Below, one piece after another: positions 26,869 through 35,018 of a DNA stretch of 64,000 nucleotides (its first letter is position 1; the number at the start of each line of letters is the position of its first letter). Where the stretch lies: NCBI RefSeq assembly GCF_902497625.1, contig NZ_CABVGX010000024.1:26266-90265 (forward strand), read 5' to 3'. The notes below the pieces were generated by a model. It saw only the letters and a list, made by a program, of their open reading frames with translations. It had not been told where the DNA came from and did no database searches. Origin of the DNA: Pseudomonas fluorescens. GTDB taxonomy: Bacteria; Pseudomonadota; Gammaproteobacteria; Pseudomonadales; Pseudomonadaceae. Both the position numbers and the translations under genes were made by a program.

Positions 26869-29038
26869 GTTCAACCAGTACCGCAGCTGTTTGCGCCAGT
26901 GGCACCGGGTGACTGAGCAGGTGGCCCTGGACGAAGTCACAGCCGTTACGTTCGAGCAGCCGGTATTGCTCCAGCGTTTCGACGCCTTCGCAAACGACGT
27001 GCACATGCAGGGTGTGCGCCATGGCAATAATCGCCTGGACGATGTCCATGTCCGGCATGGCGTCCGGAAGATCCTGAATGAATGAGCGGTCGATTTTCAA
27101 GGTGTCAAGTGGCAAGCGTCTGAGGTAGGCCAAGGATGAATAGCCACTGCCGAAATCGTCGATCGACAGTGAAACGCCGAGCGCGCGGATCTGCCGCAGC
27201 AACGCCAGGCGCCGGTCGATGTTGTCCATCAGTGCATGTTCCGAGACTTCCAGCTCCAGGCGTTGGGGCGCCAATCCGCCGCCGCGCAGCGCCTGCTCGA
27301 TGTCCTCGATCAGCTCTTCACGAGCCAGGCTCAGGGCTGAGCAATTCACCGACATCACCAGGTCGCTGAAGCCCTGGCGCGACAACTGGGCGAGCTCTGC
27401 ACAGGCTTTGCGCAGCACCCAGTTATCCAGCTGGGGCATCAGGCCGTTGGCTTCGGCAATTGCAATAAAACGATCCGGCGCGAGCAAACCCTGGGTCGGG
27501 TGTTGCCAGCGGACCAGCGCTTCGAGCTTGCTGACTCGTGCTGTTTTCAGGTCGTAAATTGGTTGATAAACCAGCGTCAGCTCGCGGTCTTTGAGCAGCG
27601 CGTGGCGCAGTTCCTCTTCCAGTTGCAGCTCCCGTACAGCGCGGTTTTTCAGCTTTGAATCGAAAAAATTCAGGCTGTCTCGGCCATTGTCCTTGGATTG
27701 ATACAGCGCCAGATCGGCATGTTTGAGCAGTTCTTCGCAGGTGGTGCCGTCCTGCGGAAACAGACTGATACCGATGCTGGTGGTCATGACCATGCGCCGC
27801 CCGGCCAGCTCGATCGGCTCCTTCATTCTCGCCAGAATGCGCTGGCCCAGGTTGTGCGCGTCTTCACGTTCGTTCAAACCGACGAGGATGCAGAATTCGT
27901 CGCCGCCAAAACGTGCCACGACATCCTCATCGCAGCGCACCGAGCCCTTGATATGGCTGGCAAGCACCTTGAGCAGCTCATCGCCGGCGTCATGCCCGAG
28001 GCTGTCGTTGATCCGTTTGAAGTGGTCGATATCGAGGAACATCACCGCCAGCATGCCGCCGTCGTTGCGGGTTTCGAGGAGTTTCTCGGCGAACACCTGG
28101 TTGAAGCCGCGTCGGTTGACCAGGTTGGTCAGCGCATCGTAATGCGCCACGTCCTGCAGGGCCTGGCGCGCCTGGTCGAGTTGATTGAGCAGTGCATTGA
28201 CGCGTTGCAGGTCGCGCTCCTTGTGCTGCAGTTTTTTGTCCGCCAGCGCCGCGCTGACGCTGCTGCCGATGATCAGCAGCGTGATCAACGCGACCGTCAG
28301 CCCCAGTTGCAGGTGATTGTTGTCGCCGGGCAAGGTTTGCAGATTGCCGGTGGGCAGCACCAGATTGAGCGCGGCCATGCCAGTGAAATGCATGCTGACG
28401 ATGCCCGCGCCGAGGACCAGGCTGGCGCTGTATTTCCACACTTGATGATAGAGGCCGCCGCCATTACGCAAATGGCTCGAGAGCAACAGCGCTGCGAGGC
28501 TGGCACCGATGGCGATCGCGATGGAGAGTGCAAACAAATCCGGTCGGTAATAAGCCACGGCACTGGAGCGCATGGCGGCCATGCCGACGTAATGCATGGT
28601 AGCAATGCCCAGCCCGATGCAGGTGGCGGCCTGAATGTATTGGCGCAGACTTAGATGGGCATGGCTGAGGGTGCGCATGGCCAGCCAGGAAGCGAGCAGG
28701 GCGATCAACAGCGAGATAAGGGTGATCGGCAGTTCGTAGTGGATCTCGATCGGCGCCTGAAACGCCAGCATGCCGATGAAGTGCATGGCCCAGATTCCGC
28801 CAGCGAGGCACGCGGCGCCAACCCAGCGCCAACGCCATTGCGACGCCGGTTTGTCGGAGTGGCGCAGCCGTTCGGCGATGCCCAGCGTGGCGAAGCCGCC
28901 CGCGCACGCCACGAGATACGCCAGGAAGACGAGAAACGAGTCATGCGTGCAATTGAGGATGACCTGCCCGCCCACGGGCCCGGTAAGAAAATGCAAGCCC
29001 AGCCAATCCATAGCGTGCCCCATCTGCGGCGTGGTCAA
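26732..29038 (-). CDS. MHYT-GGDEF-EAL cyclic-di-GMP enzyme (NbdA/MucR type)
   Basis: This 768-residue membrane protein has seven helices forming an MHYT sensor (MHFIGM, MHYVGM and MHFTGM motifs, about residues 40-260), thought in this family to sense a diatomic gas such as NO through metal. A GGDEF domain (RFGGDEFCIL, about 375) and an EAL domain (EALVRWQHP, DDFGSGYSSL) follow. Both catalytic motifs look intact, so it could make and degrade c-di-GMP. The neighbours (3-HIBDH-like gene, rapA) resemble my recollection of the nbdA region (PA3311) of P. aeruginosa, but NbdA is reported to have AGDEF. Confidence 0.9.
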   Translation of the reverse strand: MTTPQMGHAMDWLGLHFLTGPVGGQVILNCTHDSFLVFLAYLVACAGGFATLGIAERLRHSDKPASQWRWRWVGAACLAGGIWAMHFIGMLAFQAPIEIHYELPITLISLLIALLASWLAMRTLSHAHLSLRQYIQAATCIGLGIATMHYVGMAAMRSSAVAYYRPDLFALSIAIAIGASLAALLLSSHLRNGGGLYHQVWKYSASLVLGAGIVSMHFTGMAALNLVLPTGNLQTLPGDNNHLQLGLTVALITLLIIGSSVSAALADKKLQHKERDLQRVNALLNQLDQARQALQDVAHYDALTNLVNRRGFNQVFAEKLLETRNDGGMLAVMFLDIDHFKRINDSLGHDAGDELLKVLASHIKGSVRCDEDVVARFGGDEFCILVGLNEREDAHNLGQRILARMKEPIELAGRRMVMTTSIGISLFPQDGTTCEELLKHADLALYQSKDNGRDSLNFFDSKLKNRAVRELQLEEELRHALLKDRELTLVYQPIYDLKTARVSKLEALVRWQHPTQGLLAPDRFIAIAEANGLMPQLDNWVLRKACAELAQLSRQGFSDLVMSVNCSALSLAREELIEDIEQALRGGGLAPQRLELEVSEHALMDNIDRRLALLRQIRALGVSLSIDDFGSGYSSLAYLRRLPLDTLKIDRSFIQDLPDAMPDMDIVQAIIAMAHTLHVHVVCEGVETLEQYRLLERNGCDFVQGHLLSHPVPLAQTAAVLVELNQRACLRQVSPLSLAGGTSVPALMDPFAKNPGSHAGASIVRPIR

Positions 29039-29299
29039 CGCCCTGAACTGGCGATTGCATTGGAGTATAGAAGGCGTGCAAAGAGTTCCAGCGAATGCTG
29101 CTTTTTGGTGATAATTTTTTTGGAATCGGCCTTAGTCCGATCCGAAATAAAATGTTGCGTGGGCTGCCGGATACGCCATGGTCCGGTATCAGCTTAACGA
29201 ATAATTACAGACAGCTTCGGCGGGCCTGACTAGATTGCATGTTCCGGGCTCGGATGCGTTGGCAGTGAAGCCCTCATAACAATAAGACGAGACGGACCC

Positions 29300-30649
29300 A
29301 TGCAGAACTCGACCCAAGCGGCGAATGCCTGGCGCATTCTGTTCCTGCTGTTCCTGGCCAACCTGTTCAACTTTTTCGACCGCACCATTCCGGCCATCAT
29401 CATCGAACCGATTCGTATGGAATGGTCCCTCAGCGACTTTCAGCTGGGAATCATCGGCACGGCATTCACTATCGTTTACGCCATCGCCGGCCTGCCACTT
29501 GGGCGTATGGCCGATACCGGCTCACGCGCCAAACTGATGGGCTGGGGCCTGGCGGCATGGAGCGGGCTGACGGCGGTCAACGGTTTGGTCGGCAGTTTCT
29601 GGACGTTCCTGCTCGTGCGCATGGGCATCGGCATCGGCGAAGCGAGCTACGCACCGGCCGCCAACTCGCTGATCGGCGATCTGTTTCCGGCTCACCGCCG
29701 CGCGCGGGCGATGGGCATCTTCATGCTCGGTCTGCCGTTGGGCCTGTTGCTGGCTTTTTTCACCATCGGCTGGATGGTCAAGGTGTTCGACAGCTGGCGC
29801 GCGCCCTTCTTTATCGCCGCTGTGCCAGGGCTGATCCTGGCAGTCTTCATGTTCTTCATCAAAGAACCCAAGCGCGGCGCTGCAGAAGCCGTGCAGGTGT
29901 CGCAAGAGCGCGTCGACCGGCCGATCCGCCGTGTGCTGGCAGTGCCGACGTTCCTTTGGCTGGTGATGGCGGGGTTGTGCTTCAACTTCGCCACCTACGC
30001 TTGCAACTCGTTTCTGGTGCCGATGTTGCAACGCTACTTTCTGATGCCTTTGCATGAAGCGGCGGTAGCGACCGGCATCATCGTCGGCGTGACCGGGCTA
30101 TTCGGCCTGACATTGGGTGGCTGGGTCGCGGACAAGATTCATCAGCGGGTTGCCAACGGCCGGCTGCTGTTCGCCGCGTTCAGTCTGATCATCTCGACGG
30201 TCTGCACCGGTTGGGCGCTGCATGCCGGGCGCATTGAAATCGGCCTGTTTGTCGGTGTGTTCAGTCTGGGCTGGTTGTTCGCTTACAACTTCTACACCTG
30301 CGTTTACACCGCTATTCAAGATGTCGTCGAGCCGCGCCTGCGGGCCACCGCCGTGGCCCTGTTCTTCGCCGGGTTATATTTGCTCGGCGGTGGTTTGGGC
30401 CCTGTGGTGGTGGGCGGTTTGTCCGACCACTTTGCGCACACGGCGATGCTGGCCGCTGGCGCGGGGCAGATGACGGAAGCCTTCAAGGCCGTGGGGCTGC
30501 ACGACGCGATGTACCTGATACCTGTCGCGCTGCTGCTGACCATGGTATTTCTGTTCATGGCGTCGCGCAGTTTTGTTCGCGATGCCCAGCGGATGAAGGA
30601 TGGGATGGTGGCGGTGGTTGAACCTGGTGTTTCTACGGCGACGGCTTAA
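29300..30649 (+). CDS. Spinster-type MFS transporter
   Basis: This 449-residue protein has 12 membrane helices and the major facilitator motifs GRMADTGSRAKLMG (loop 2-3) and GIGIGEASYAPAANSLIGDLFP, the latter typical of the spinster-like subgroup (sphingosine phosphate transporter relatives). The first helix reads LANLFNFFDRTIPA. A REP pair and a terminator lie downstream. Substrate unknown. Confidence 0.85.
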   Translation: MQNSTQAANAWRILFLLFLANLFNFFDRTIPAIIIEPIRMEWSLSDFQLGIIGTAFTIVYAIAGLPLGRMADTGSRAKLMGWGLAAWSGLTAVNGLVGSFWTFLLVRMGIGIGEASYAPAANSLIGDLFPAHRRARAMGIFMLGLPLGLLLAFFTIGWMVKVFDSWRAPFFIAAVPGLILAVFMFFIKEPKRGAAEAVQVSQERVDRPIRRVLAVPTFLWLVMAGLCFNFATYACNSFLVPMLQRYFLMPLHEAAVATGIIVGVTGLFGLTLGGWVADKIHQRVANGRLLFAAFSLIISTVCTGWALHAGRIEIGLFVGVFSLGWLFAYNFYTCVYTAIQDVVEPRLRATAVALFFAGLYLLGGGLGPVVVGGLSDHFAHTAMLAAGAGQMTEAFKAVGLHDAMYLIPVALLLTMVFLFMASRSFVRDAQRMKDGMVAVVEPGVSTATA

Positions 30650-30654
30650 TCGCG

Positions 30655-30743
30655 ATCGCGAGCAGGCTCACTCCTACAGATTCAGTGTTGTTCACAGACT
30701 TTGTGTTCGACTCGGACACTGTAGGAGTGAGCCTGCTCGCGAT
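30655..30743. repeat. Perfect 25-bp inverted REP pair
   Basis: ATCGCGAGCAGGCTCACTCC (30655-30674) and its inverse, ending 30743, are perfect inverted copies over 25 bp with a 39-bp spacer. This copy reads GGAGTGAGCCTGCTCGCGAT, a sequence variant of the family. Confidence 0.85.
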
Positions 30744-30780
30744 CAGGCCCTTAAGGGCACCACAAAACAGACAGATAAAA

Positions 30781-30814
30781 GAAGGCCCGCATTGCTGCGG
30801 GCCTTCTTTTTTTT
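30781..30814. terminator. Rho-independent terminator between the MFS gene and rapA
   Basis: GAAGGCCCGC and GCGGGCCTTC form a 10-bp stem around ATTGCT, followed by T8 on the plus strand. The minus strand also has a T-run, so both convergent genes can use it. Confidence 0.9.
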
Positions 30815-30832
30815 ACCGATGGAGCGGGGCGC

Positions 30833-33679
30833 TTAACCCGCAACCAACACCCGAATCGCTTCCAGTCGCAACGCCGCTTTATCCAGCATCGCCAGACCTT
30901 GCTCGCGCTGTTGGCGCAGGGCGATCAGTTCGCTGTCGCGCACCGTCGGGTTGACGGCTTGCAACGCAGTCAGGCGCGCCAGTTCTTCATCAGTGTCGGC
31001 AGCCAGACGACGTTGCGCCTCAGCAACTCGTTCTGCGTGACGCGGGAAGATTTTCTCTTCGCCGGCGTTGATCCGCGGCGTCAGCTGGTCGCGTTGAGCC
31101 TGGATAAACTTGTTGGCGCTGGCACGCGGTACGCTCTCCAGCTGATCGTTCAGCGTCTCGAAGGCTACCCGCGGCGACAGGTCATTGCCGTTGGCATCCA
31201 GCAGGCAGCGAAGAGCGGCGGGTGGCAGGTAACGACCTAGTTGCAGCGAGCGCGGTGCGACCACTTCACTGACGTAAAGCAGTTCGAGCAACACGGTGCC
31301 CGGCTTCAGCGCCTTATTCTTGATAAGCGCCACCGCGGTGTTGCCCATCGAACCGGACAGGACCAGGTCCATGCCGCCCTGAACCATCGGGTGCTCCCAG
31401 GTGATGAATTGCATGTCTTCGCGAGACAGCGCCTGATTGCGGTCGTAGGTGATGGTCACGCCTTCGTCGTCACCCAGCGGGAAACTGGCGTCGAGCATTT
31501 TTTCGCTCGGCTTGAGGATCAGCGCATTTTCCGAATGGTCTTCGCTGTCAATGCCGAACGCGTCGAACAGGGTTTCCATATAGATCGGCAGGGCAAACTG
31601 GTCGTCTTGCTCAAGAATGTCTTCGACCAGCGCATCGCCTTCGCCAGCGCCGCCGGAGTTGAGCTCCAGCAAGCGGTCGCGGCCGGTGTGCAGCTCGGCT
31701 TCCAGACGCACGCGTTCGGCGCGCGCCTCGTCGATCAGCGCTTGCCACTCGCCGTCATCGGCGTTTTCCAGCAGAGGCAGCAGGCGAGGACCGAACTGGT
31801 GTTGCAACGCGTTGCCGGTCGGGCAGGTATTAAGAAAAGCGTTCAGTGCTTCGTGGTACCACTGGAACAGGCGCTCCTGCGGACTGGTTTCCAGGTACGG
31901 CACGTGCAGCTCGATGATGTTCTTCTGACCGATCCGGTCGAGACGGCCGATACGCTGTTCCAGCAGGTCCGGGTGCGATGGCAGATCGAACAGCACCAGA
32001 TGATGGGAAAACTGGAAGTTGCGGCCTTCACTGCCGATTTCCGAACAGATCAGGACTTGCGCGCCGAATTCTTCGTCAGCGAAGTAGGCTGCGGCACGGT
32101 CACGTTCAAGGATGTTCATGCCTTCGTGGAACACCGTTGCCGGAATGCCGGAGCGTACGCGCAAGGCGTCTTCCAGATCCATGGCGGTTTCGGCATGGGC
32201 GCAAATCACCAGCACCTTGGTGCGCTTGAGCATTTTCAGGGTGTCGATCAGCCACTCGACGCGCGGGTCGAATTTCCACCAGCGCTCTTCATCGCTCGCA
32301 TCCGGCTGGGCCTGGAAACTCACTTCCGGGTACAACTCGGCGTGCTCTCCCAGTGGCAGTTCGAGGTATTCGTCCGGGCATGGCAGGGGGTAAGGGTGAA
32401 GTTTGCGTTCCGGGAAACCCTGCACGGCCGCGCGGGTGTTGCGGAACAACACGCGGCCGGTGCCGTGGCGGTCCAGCAATTCACGCACGAGACGCGCGCT
32501 GGCTTCTGTGTCGCCATCGTTGACGGCGGTCAGCAGTGCCTCGCCTTCATTACCGAGAAAACCGTGGATGGTTTTGTGCGCTTCGGGGGACAGGCGTCCC
32601 TTATCCATCAGCTCCTGAACGGCCTCGGCCACCGGGCGATAATTTTCGCTCTCGGCGCGGAAGGCGGGCAGGTCGTGGAAACGGTTCGGGTCCAGCAAAC
32701 GCAAACGCGCGAAGTGGCTGTCCTGGCCAAGTTGTTCCGGGGTGGCGGTGAGCAGCAAAACGCCGGGAATGACTTCAGCCAATTGTTCGACCAGCGAATA
32801 TTCCTGGCTGGCCTTTTCTTCGTGCCAGACCAGGTGATGGGCTTCGTCGACGACCATCAAGTCCCAACCGGCGGCGAACAGCGCGTCTTGCGCCTTCTCG
32901 TCGTCCACCAGCCACTCCAGGGCCACCAAGGCAAGCTGGGTGTCTTCGAACGGGTTGGTGGCATCGCTTTCGATGAAGCGTTCTTCGTCGAACAGCGCAA
33001 CCTGCAGGTTGAAGCGGCGGCGCATTTCGACCAGCCACTGGTGCTGGAGGTTTTCCGGGACCAGGATCAGCACACGGCTGGCACGGCCCGAAAGCAGTTG
33101 GCGGTGGATGATCAGGCCTGCTTCGATGGTCTTGCCCAGACCCACTTCGTCCGCCAGCAAAACCCGCGGAGCAATGCGGTCGGCGACTTCACGGGCGATG
33201 TGCAATTGGTGCGCGATCGGTTGCGCACGCACGCCTCCCAGACCCCAGAGCGAAGACTGCAATTGGCGGCTGGTGTGTTCCAGCGTGTGATAGCGCAGCG
33301 AGAACCAGGCCAGCGGATCGATCTGCCCGGCAAACAGGCGATCGCTGGCCAGACGGAACTGAATGAAATTGGACAGTTGGGTTTCGGGCAGCGTGACGAC
33401 TTCGTTTTGTGCATTGAGGCCGTGATAGACCAGCAGTCCATCGACGTCGTCGACTTCCTGGACCGTCAGCTTCCAGCCTTCGAAATGCGTGATCGAGTCG
33501 CCCGGCGAAAACCGGACTCGGGTGAGTGGCGCATTCCGTAGCGCGTACTGGCGAGTGTCGCCAGTGGCCGGATAGAGCACGGTCAACAAGCGGCCATCCT
33601 GTGCCAGAACGGTGCCCAAACCCAGCTCGGCTTCGCTGTCACTGATCCAGCGTTGCCCCGGTTGATACTGCTGCGCCAT
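30833..33679 (-). CDS. rapA: RNA polymerase-associated protein RapA (HepA)
   Basis: This 948-residue Swi2/Snf2 ATPase binds RNA polymerase and helps recycle it after transcription. An N-terminal Tudor-like region (about 1-110) precedes Walker A (LADEVGLGKTIEAGLI), DEAH box (VVDEAHHLVW), helicase C-terminal motifs (ICSEIGSEGRNFQF, EQRIGRLDRIGQ) and a long family-specific C-terminus. Full length for the family. Single gene. Confidence 0.95.
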   Translation of the reverse strand: MAQQYQPGQRWISDSEAELGLGTVLAQDGRLLTVLYPATGDTRQYALRNAPLTRVRFSPGDSITHFEGWKLTVQEVDDVDGLLVYHGLNAQNEVVTLPETQLSNFIQFRLASDRLFAGQIDPLAWFSLRYHTLEHTSRQLQSSLWGLGGVRAQPIAHQLHIAREVADRIAPRVLLADEVGLGKTIEAGLIIHRQLLSGRASRVLILVPENLQHQWLVEMRRRFNLQVALFDEERFIESDATNPFEDTQLALVALEWLVDDEKAQDALFAAGWDLMVVDEAHHLVWHEEKASQEYSLVEQLAEVIPGVLLLTATPEQLGQDSHFARLRLLDPNRFHDLPAFRAESENYRPVAEAVQELMDKGRLSPEAHKTIHGFLGNEGEALLTAVNDGDTEASARLVRELLDRHGTGRVLFRNTRAAVQGFPERKLHPYPLPCPDEYLELPLGEHAELYPEVSFQAQPDASDEERWWKFDPRVEWLIDTLKMLKRTKVLVICAHAETAMDLEDALRVRSGIPATVFHEGMNILERDRAAAYFADEEFGAQVLICSEIGSEGRNFQFSHHLVLFDLPSHPDLLEQRIGRLDRIGQKNIIELHVPYLETSPQERLFQWYHEALNAFLNTCPTGNALQHQFGPRLLPLLENADDGEWQALIDEARAERVRLEAELHTGRDRLLELNSGGAGEGDALVEDILEQDDQFALPIYMETLFDAFGIDSEDHSENALILKPSEKMLDASFPLGDDEGVTITYDRNQALSREDMQFITWEHPMVQGGMDLVLSGSMGNTAVALIKNKALKPGTVLLELLYVSEVVAPRSLQLGRYLPPAALRCLLDANGNDLSPRVAFETLNDQLESVPRASANKFIQAQRDQLTPRINAGEEKIFPRHAERVAEAQRRLAADTDEELARLTALQAVNPTVRDSELIALRQQREQGLAMLDKAALRLEAIRVLVAG

Positions 33680-33908
33680 GCTGCCTGACTCCCACCTTGA
33701 AAAAGCGGGCTATCTTAACGGAATGCTGGCTTGAGGGCCAAAGGAATAGGAGCAGCTGCGAGCTTTAAGCGGCAAGCTGCAAGGAAAAGCTGATGAGGTT
33801 ATCGGACGGGAAATGCACCATTTCATGCCAACCGGGTCACAGTTTGCGACCGATGGCTCAAGTCGCCATCCGCGCAGCCGACAGACTGCTGACAGGAGAC
33901 TAATCATT

Positions 33909-34250
33909 ATGTTGCCACCCATGCTCCCTTTGAGCGCCGTGCCCATCACTTCGCAAACGGATCCTGTGCGCCAGCGCCCAGAGATTCCGCCCGTTGTGCC
34001 GGTGCAGGAAAGCTCCAACGAAAGCACCATCGACCTGCAGCAACGCGACGCGGAAGAAGCGGCTTACCAGCTGCGCGAGGAACAGCGGCGCAAGCAGGAG
34101 CGAGAGAAGCGTCGCCGTGAGGCTGATGAAGATCCCGAGCAGCATCTGCCGATCCCCGGCCACCTGCTTAATGCCGACAATACGGTTCCGGTTGCGCCGC
34201 TGATCGATAACGAAGAGCGCCAAGGGCTTTGGGTTGATATACAGGTTTGA
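33909..34250 (+). CDS. Small charged protein, function unknown
   Basis: The ATG at 33909 follows AGGAG. The 113-residue product starts with a Pro-rich segment (MLPPMLPLSAVPITSQ), then a highly charged helical stretch (AYQLREEQRRKQEREKRRRE), then a Pro/Val-rich tail ending WVDIQV. It recalls a Pseudomonas conserved hypothetical sometimes mislabelled as an aspartate-semialdehyde dehydrogenase; nothing supports enzymatic activity. Confidence 0.7.
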   Translation: MLPPMLPLSAVPITSQTDPVRQRPEIPPVVPVQESSNESTIDLQQRDAEEAAYQLREEQRRKQEREKRRREADEDPEQHLPIPGHLLNADNTVPVAPLIDNEERQGLWVDIQV

Positions 34251-34322
34251 GTCGGTGACTGTTCAAGGCTGTCGCCAGACCGCATTATTGTGACAAACCT
34301 GCCAAGCGATGCAACGAACGCC

Positions 34323-34484
34323 ATGAGCCAAGACGACAAACTGATCGACCTCAACACCGAACGCGCCAAGCGTGTTCATGACCTCAACGACAAACGCCTC
34401 AACGAAGTCCGCCAGGCTTTCGAGCAGGCCATGCCGTTGGGTAAAGCGAAGAAAAAACCGAAGAACAAACCGAAAAAGCGTTGA
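34323..34484 (+). CDS. Small basic protein, function unknown
   Basis: A 53-residue frame beginning MSQDDKLIDLNTERAKRVHD and ending in a lysine/proline-rich tail (GKAKKKPKNKPKKR). The charged helical middle and very basic tail suggest nucleic acid or ribosome contact, which is inference. The start is uncertain; no strong ribosome-binding site is seen, and an in-frame TTG-type start 11 codons upstream is an alternative. Confidence 0.5.
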   Translation: MSQDDKLIDLNTERAKRVHDLNDKRLNEVRQAFEQAMPLGKAKKKPKNKPKKR

Positions 34485-34549
34485 AACGCCCTGCATTGTT
34501 TGATGCAGGTCAGTTTTACTCCCTCCTTTACGCCCATTCTCGGGCGACA

Positions 34550-34591
34550 TTGATCCCGGTCAATTTTCTCTCCCGCCTGATTGGTTAACTT
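34550..34591 (+). promoter_or_regulatory. ANR/FNR-type promoter of ccoM
   Basis: TTGATCCCGGTCAA at 34550-34563 matches the Pseudomonas ANR/DNR box TTGAT-N4-(A/G)TCAA exactly. A -10-like TAACTT lies at 34586-34591. With transcription starting near 34598 the box would be centred at -41.5, the class II activator position. This predicts induction of ccoM at low oxygen. Confidence 0.7.
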
Positions 34592-34628
34592 AGCCCTATC
34601 GCAACAGGGCAAGTGCTGGAGGCCAGTC

Positions 34629-34742
34629 ATGTTTTTCGACAACGTGGTGATCGCCGGGGTGCTGACCGTCAGCCTCATGGTTGTGTTCTTCGCAGGGTTT
34701 GGATTTTTTATCTGGAAAGATTCGCACAAGCGCAAGCCGTAG
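34629..34742 (+). CDS. ccoM: cbb3-type cytochrome c oxidase small subunit CcoM
   Basis: A 37-residue single-helix membrane protein, MFFDNVVIAGVLTVSLMVVF then FAGFGFFIWKDSHKRKP. It closely resembles the small CcoM subunit described from the Pseudomonas stutzeri cbb3 oxidase (short N-terminus, one helix, FIWKD then basic tail). GGAGG lies 7 nt before the ATG. It has its own ANR-type promoter and a strong terminator, with no other cox genes nearby. Very short, so easily missed. Confidence 0.75.
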   Translation: MFFDNVVIAGVLTVSLMVVFFAGFGFFIWKDSHKRKP

Positions 34743-34777
34743 ATCTTTCTGGATGTAGTGGGCACGCAAGGCATTTT

Positions 34778-34804
34778 GGGCAACTTCGGTTGCCCTTTTT
34801 TTTG
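34778..34804 (+). terminator. Rho-independent terminator of ccoM
   Basis: GGGCAAC-TTCG-GTTGCCC with a UUCG tetraloop followed by T8-9, 36 nt past the ccoM stop. Confidence 0.95.
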
Positions 34805-34856
34805 TCCGCGATTTTGCCAGCAACATCGATCAGAATGTGAGAGCGGCCTTGGTCTG

Positions 34857-34932
34857 GGCGGCATCCCGACGAAGACGATGTAACGGTCACATTCAGCGCT
34901 GAATGACACACAGCTTTCGTCGGAATGCCGCC
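34857..34932. repeat. Nested inverted repeat of unknown nature
   Basis: GGCGGCATCCCGACGAA (34857-34873) and TTCGTCGGAATGCCGCC (34916-34932) are inverted with one mismatch. Between them is a perfect 16-bp palindrome CATTCAGCGCTGAATG (34890-34905). The element matches none of the REP families in the window. Confidence 0.6.
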
Positions 34933-34969
34933 ACATTGATGTTGTGGTGTTTGGAGAATCACAGGCACA

Positions 34970-35003
34970 AAAAAGGCGCGAACCTCACGGAACACGCCTT
35001 TTT
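34970..35003 (-). terminator. Terminator of the phosphate transporter gene
   Basis: AAAAAGGCGCG and CACGCCTTTTT form a stem with one mismatch around a 12-nt loop. On the minus strand the stem is followed by a T-run, just beyond the transporter's stop. Confidence 0.65.
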
Positions 35004-35018
35004 CGTTGCGGCAATGTA

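Noticed and set aside
31241..33541. Long plus-strand frame (766 codons) opposite rapA
   Set aside because: It mirrors the codon structure of rapA, a certain gene; long antisense frames are common in high-GC DNA and this one shows no family motif.
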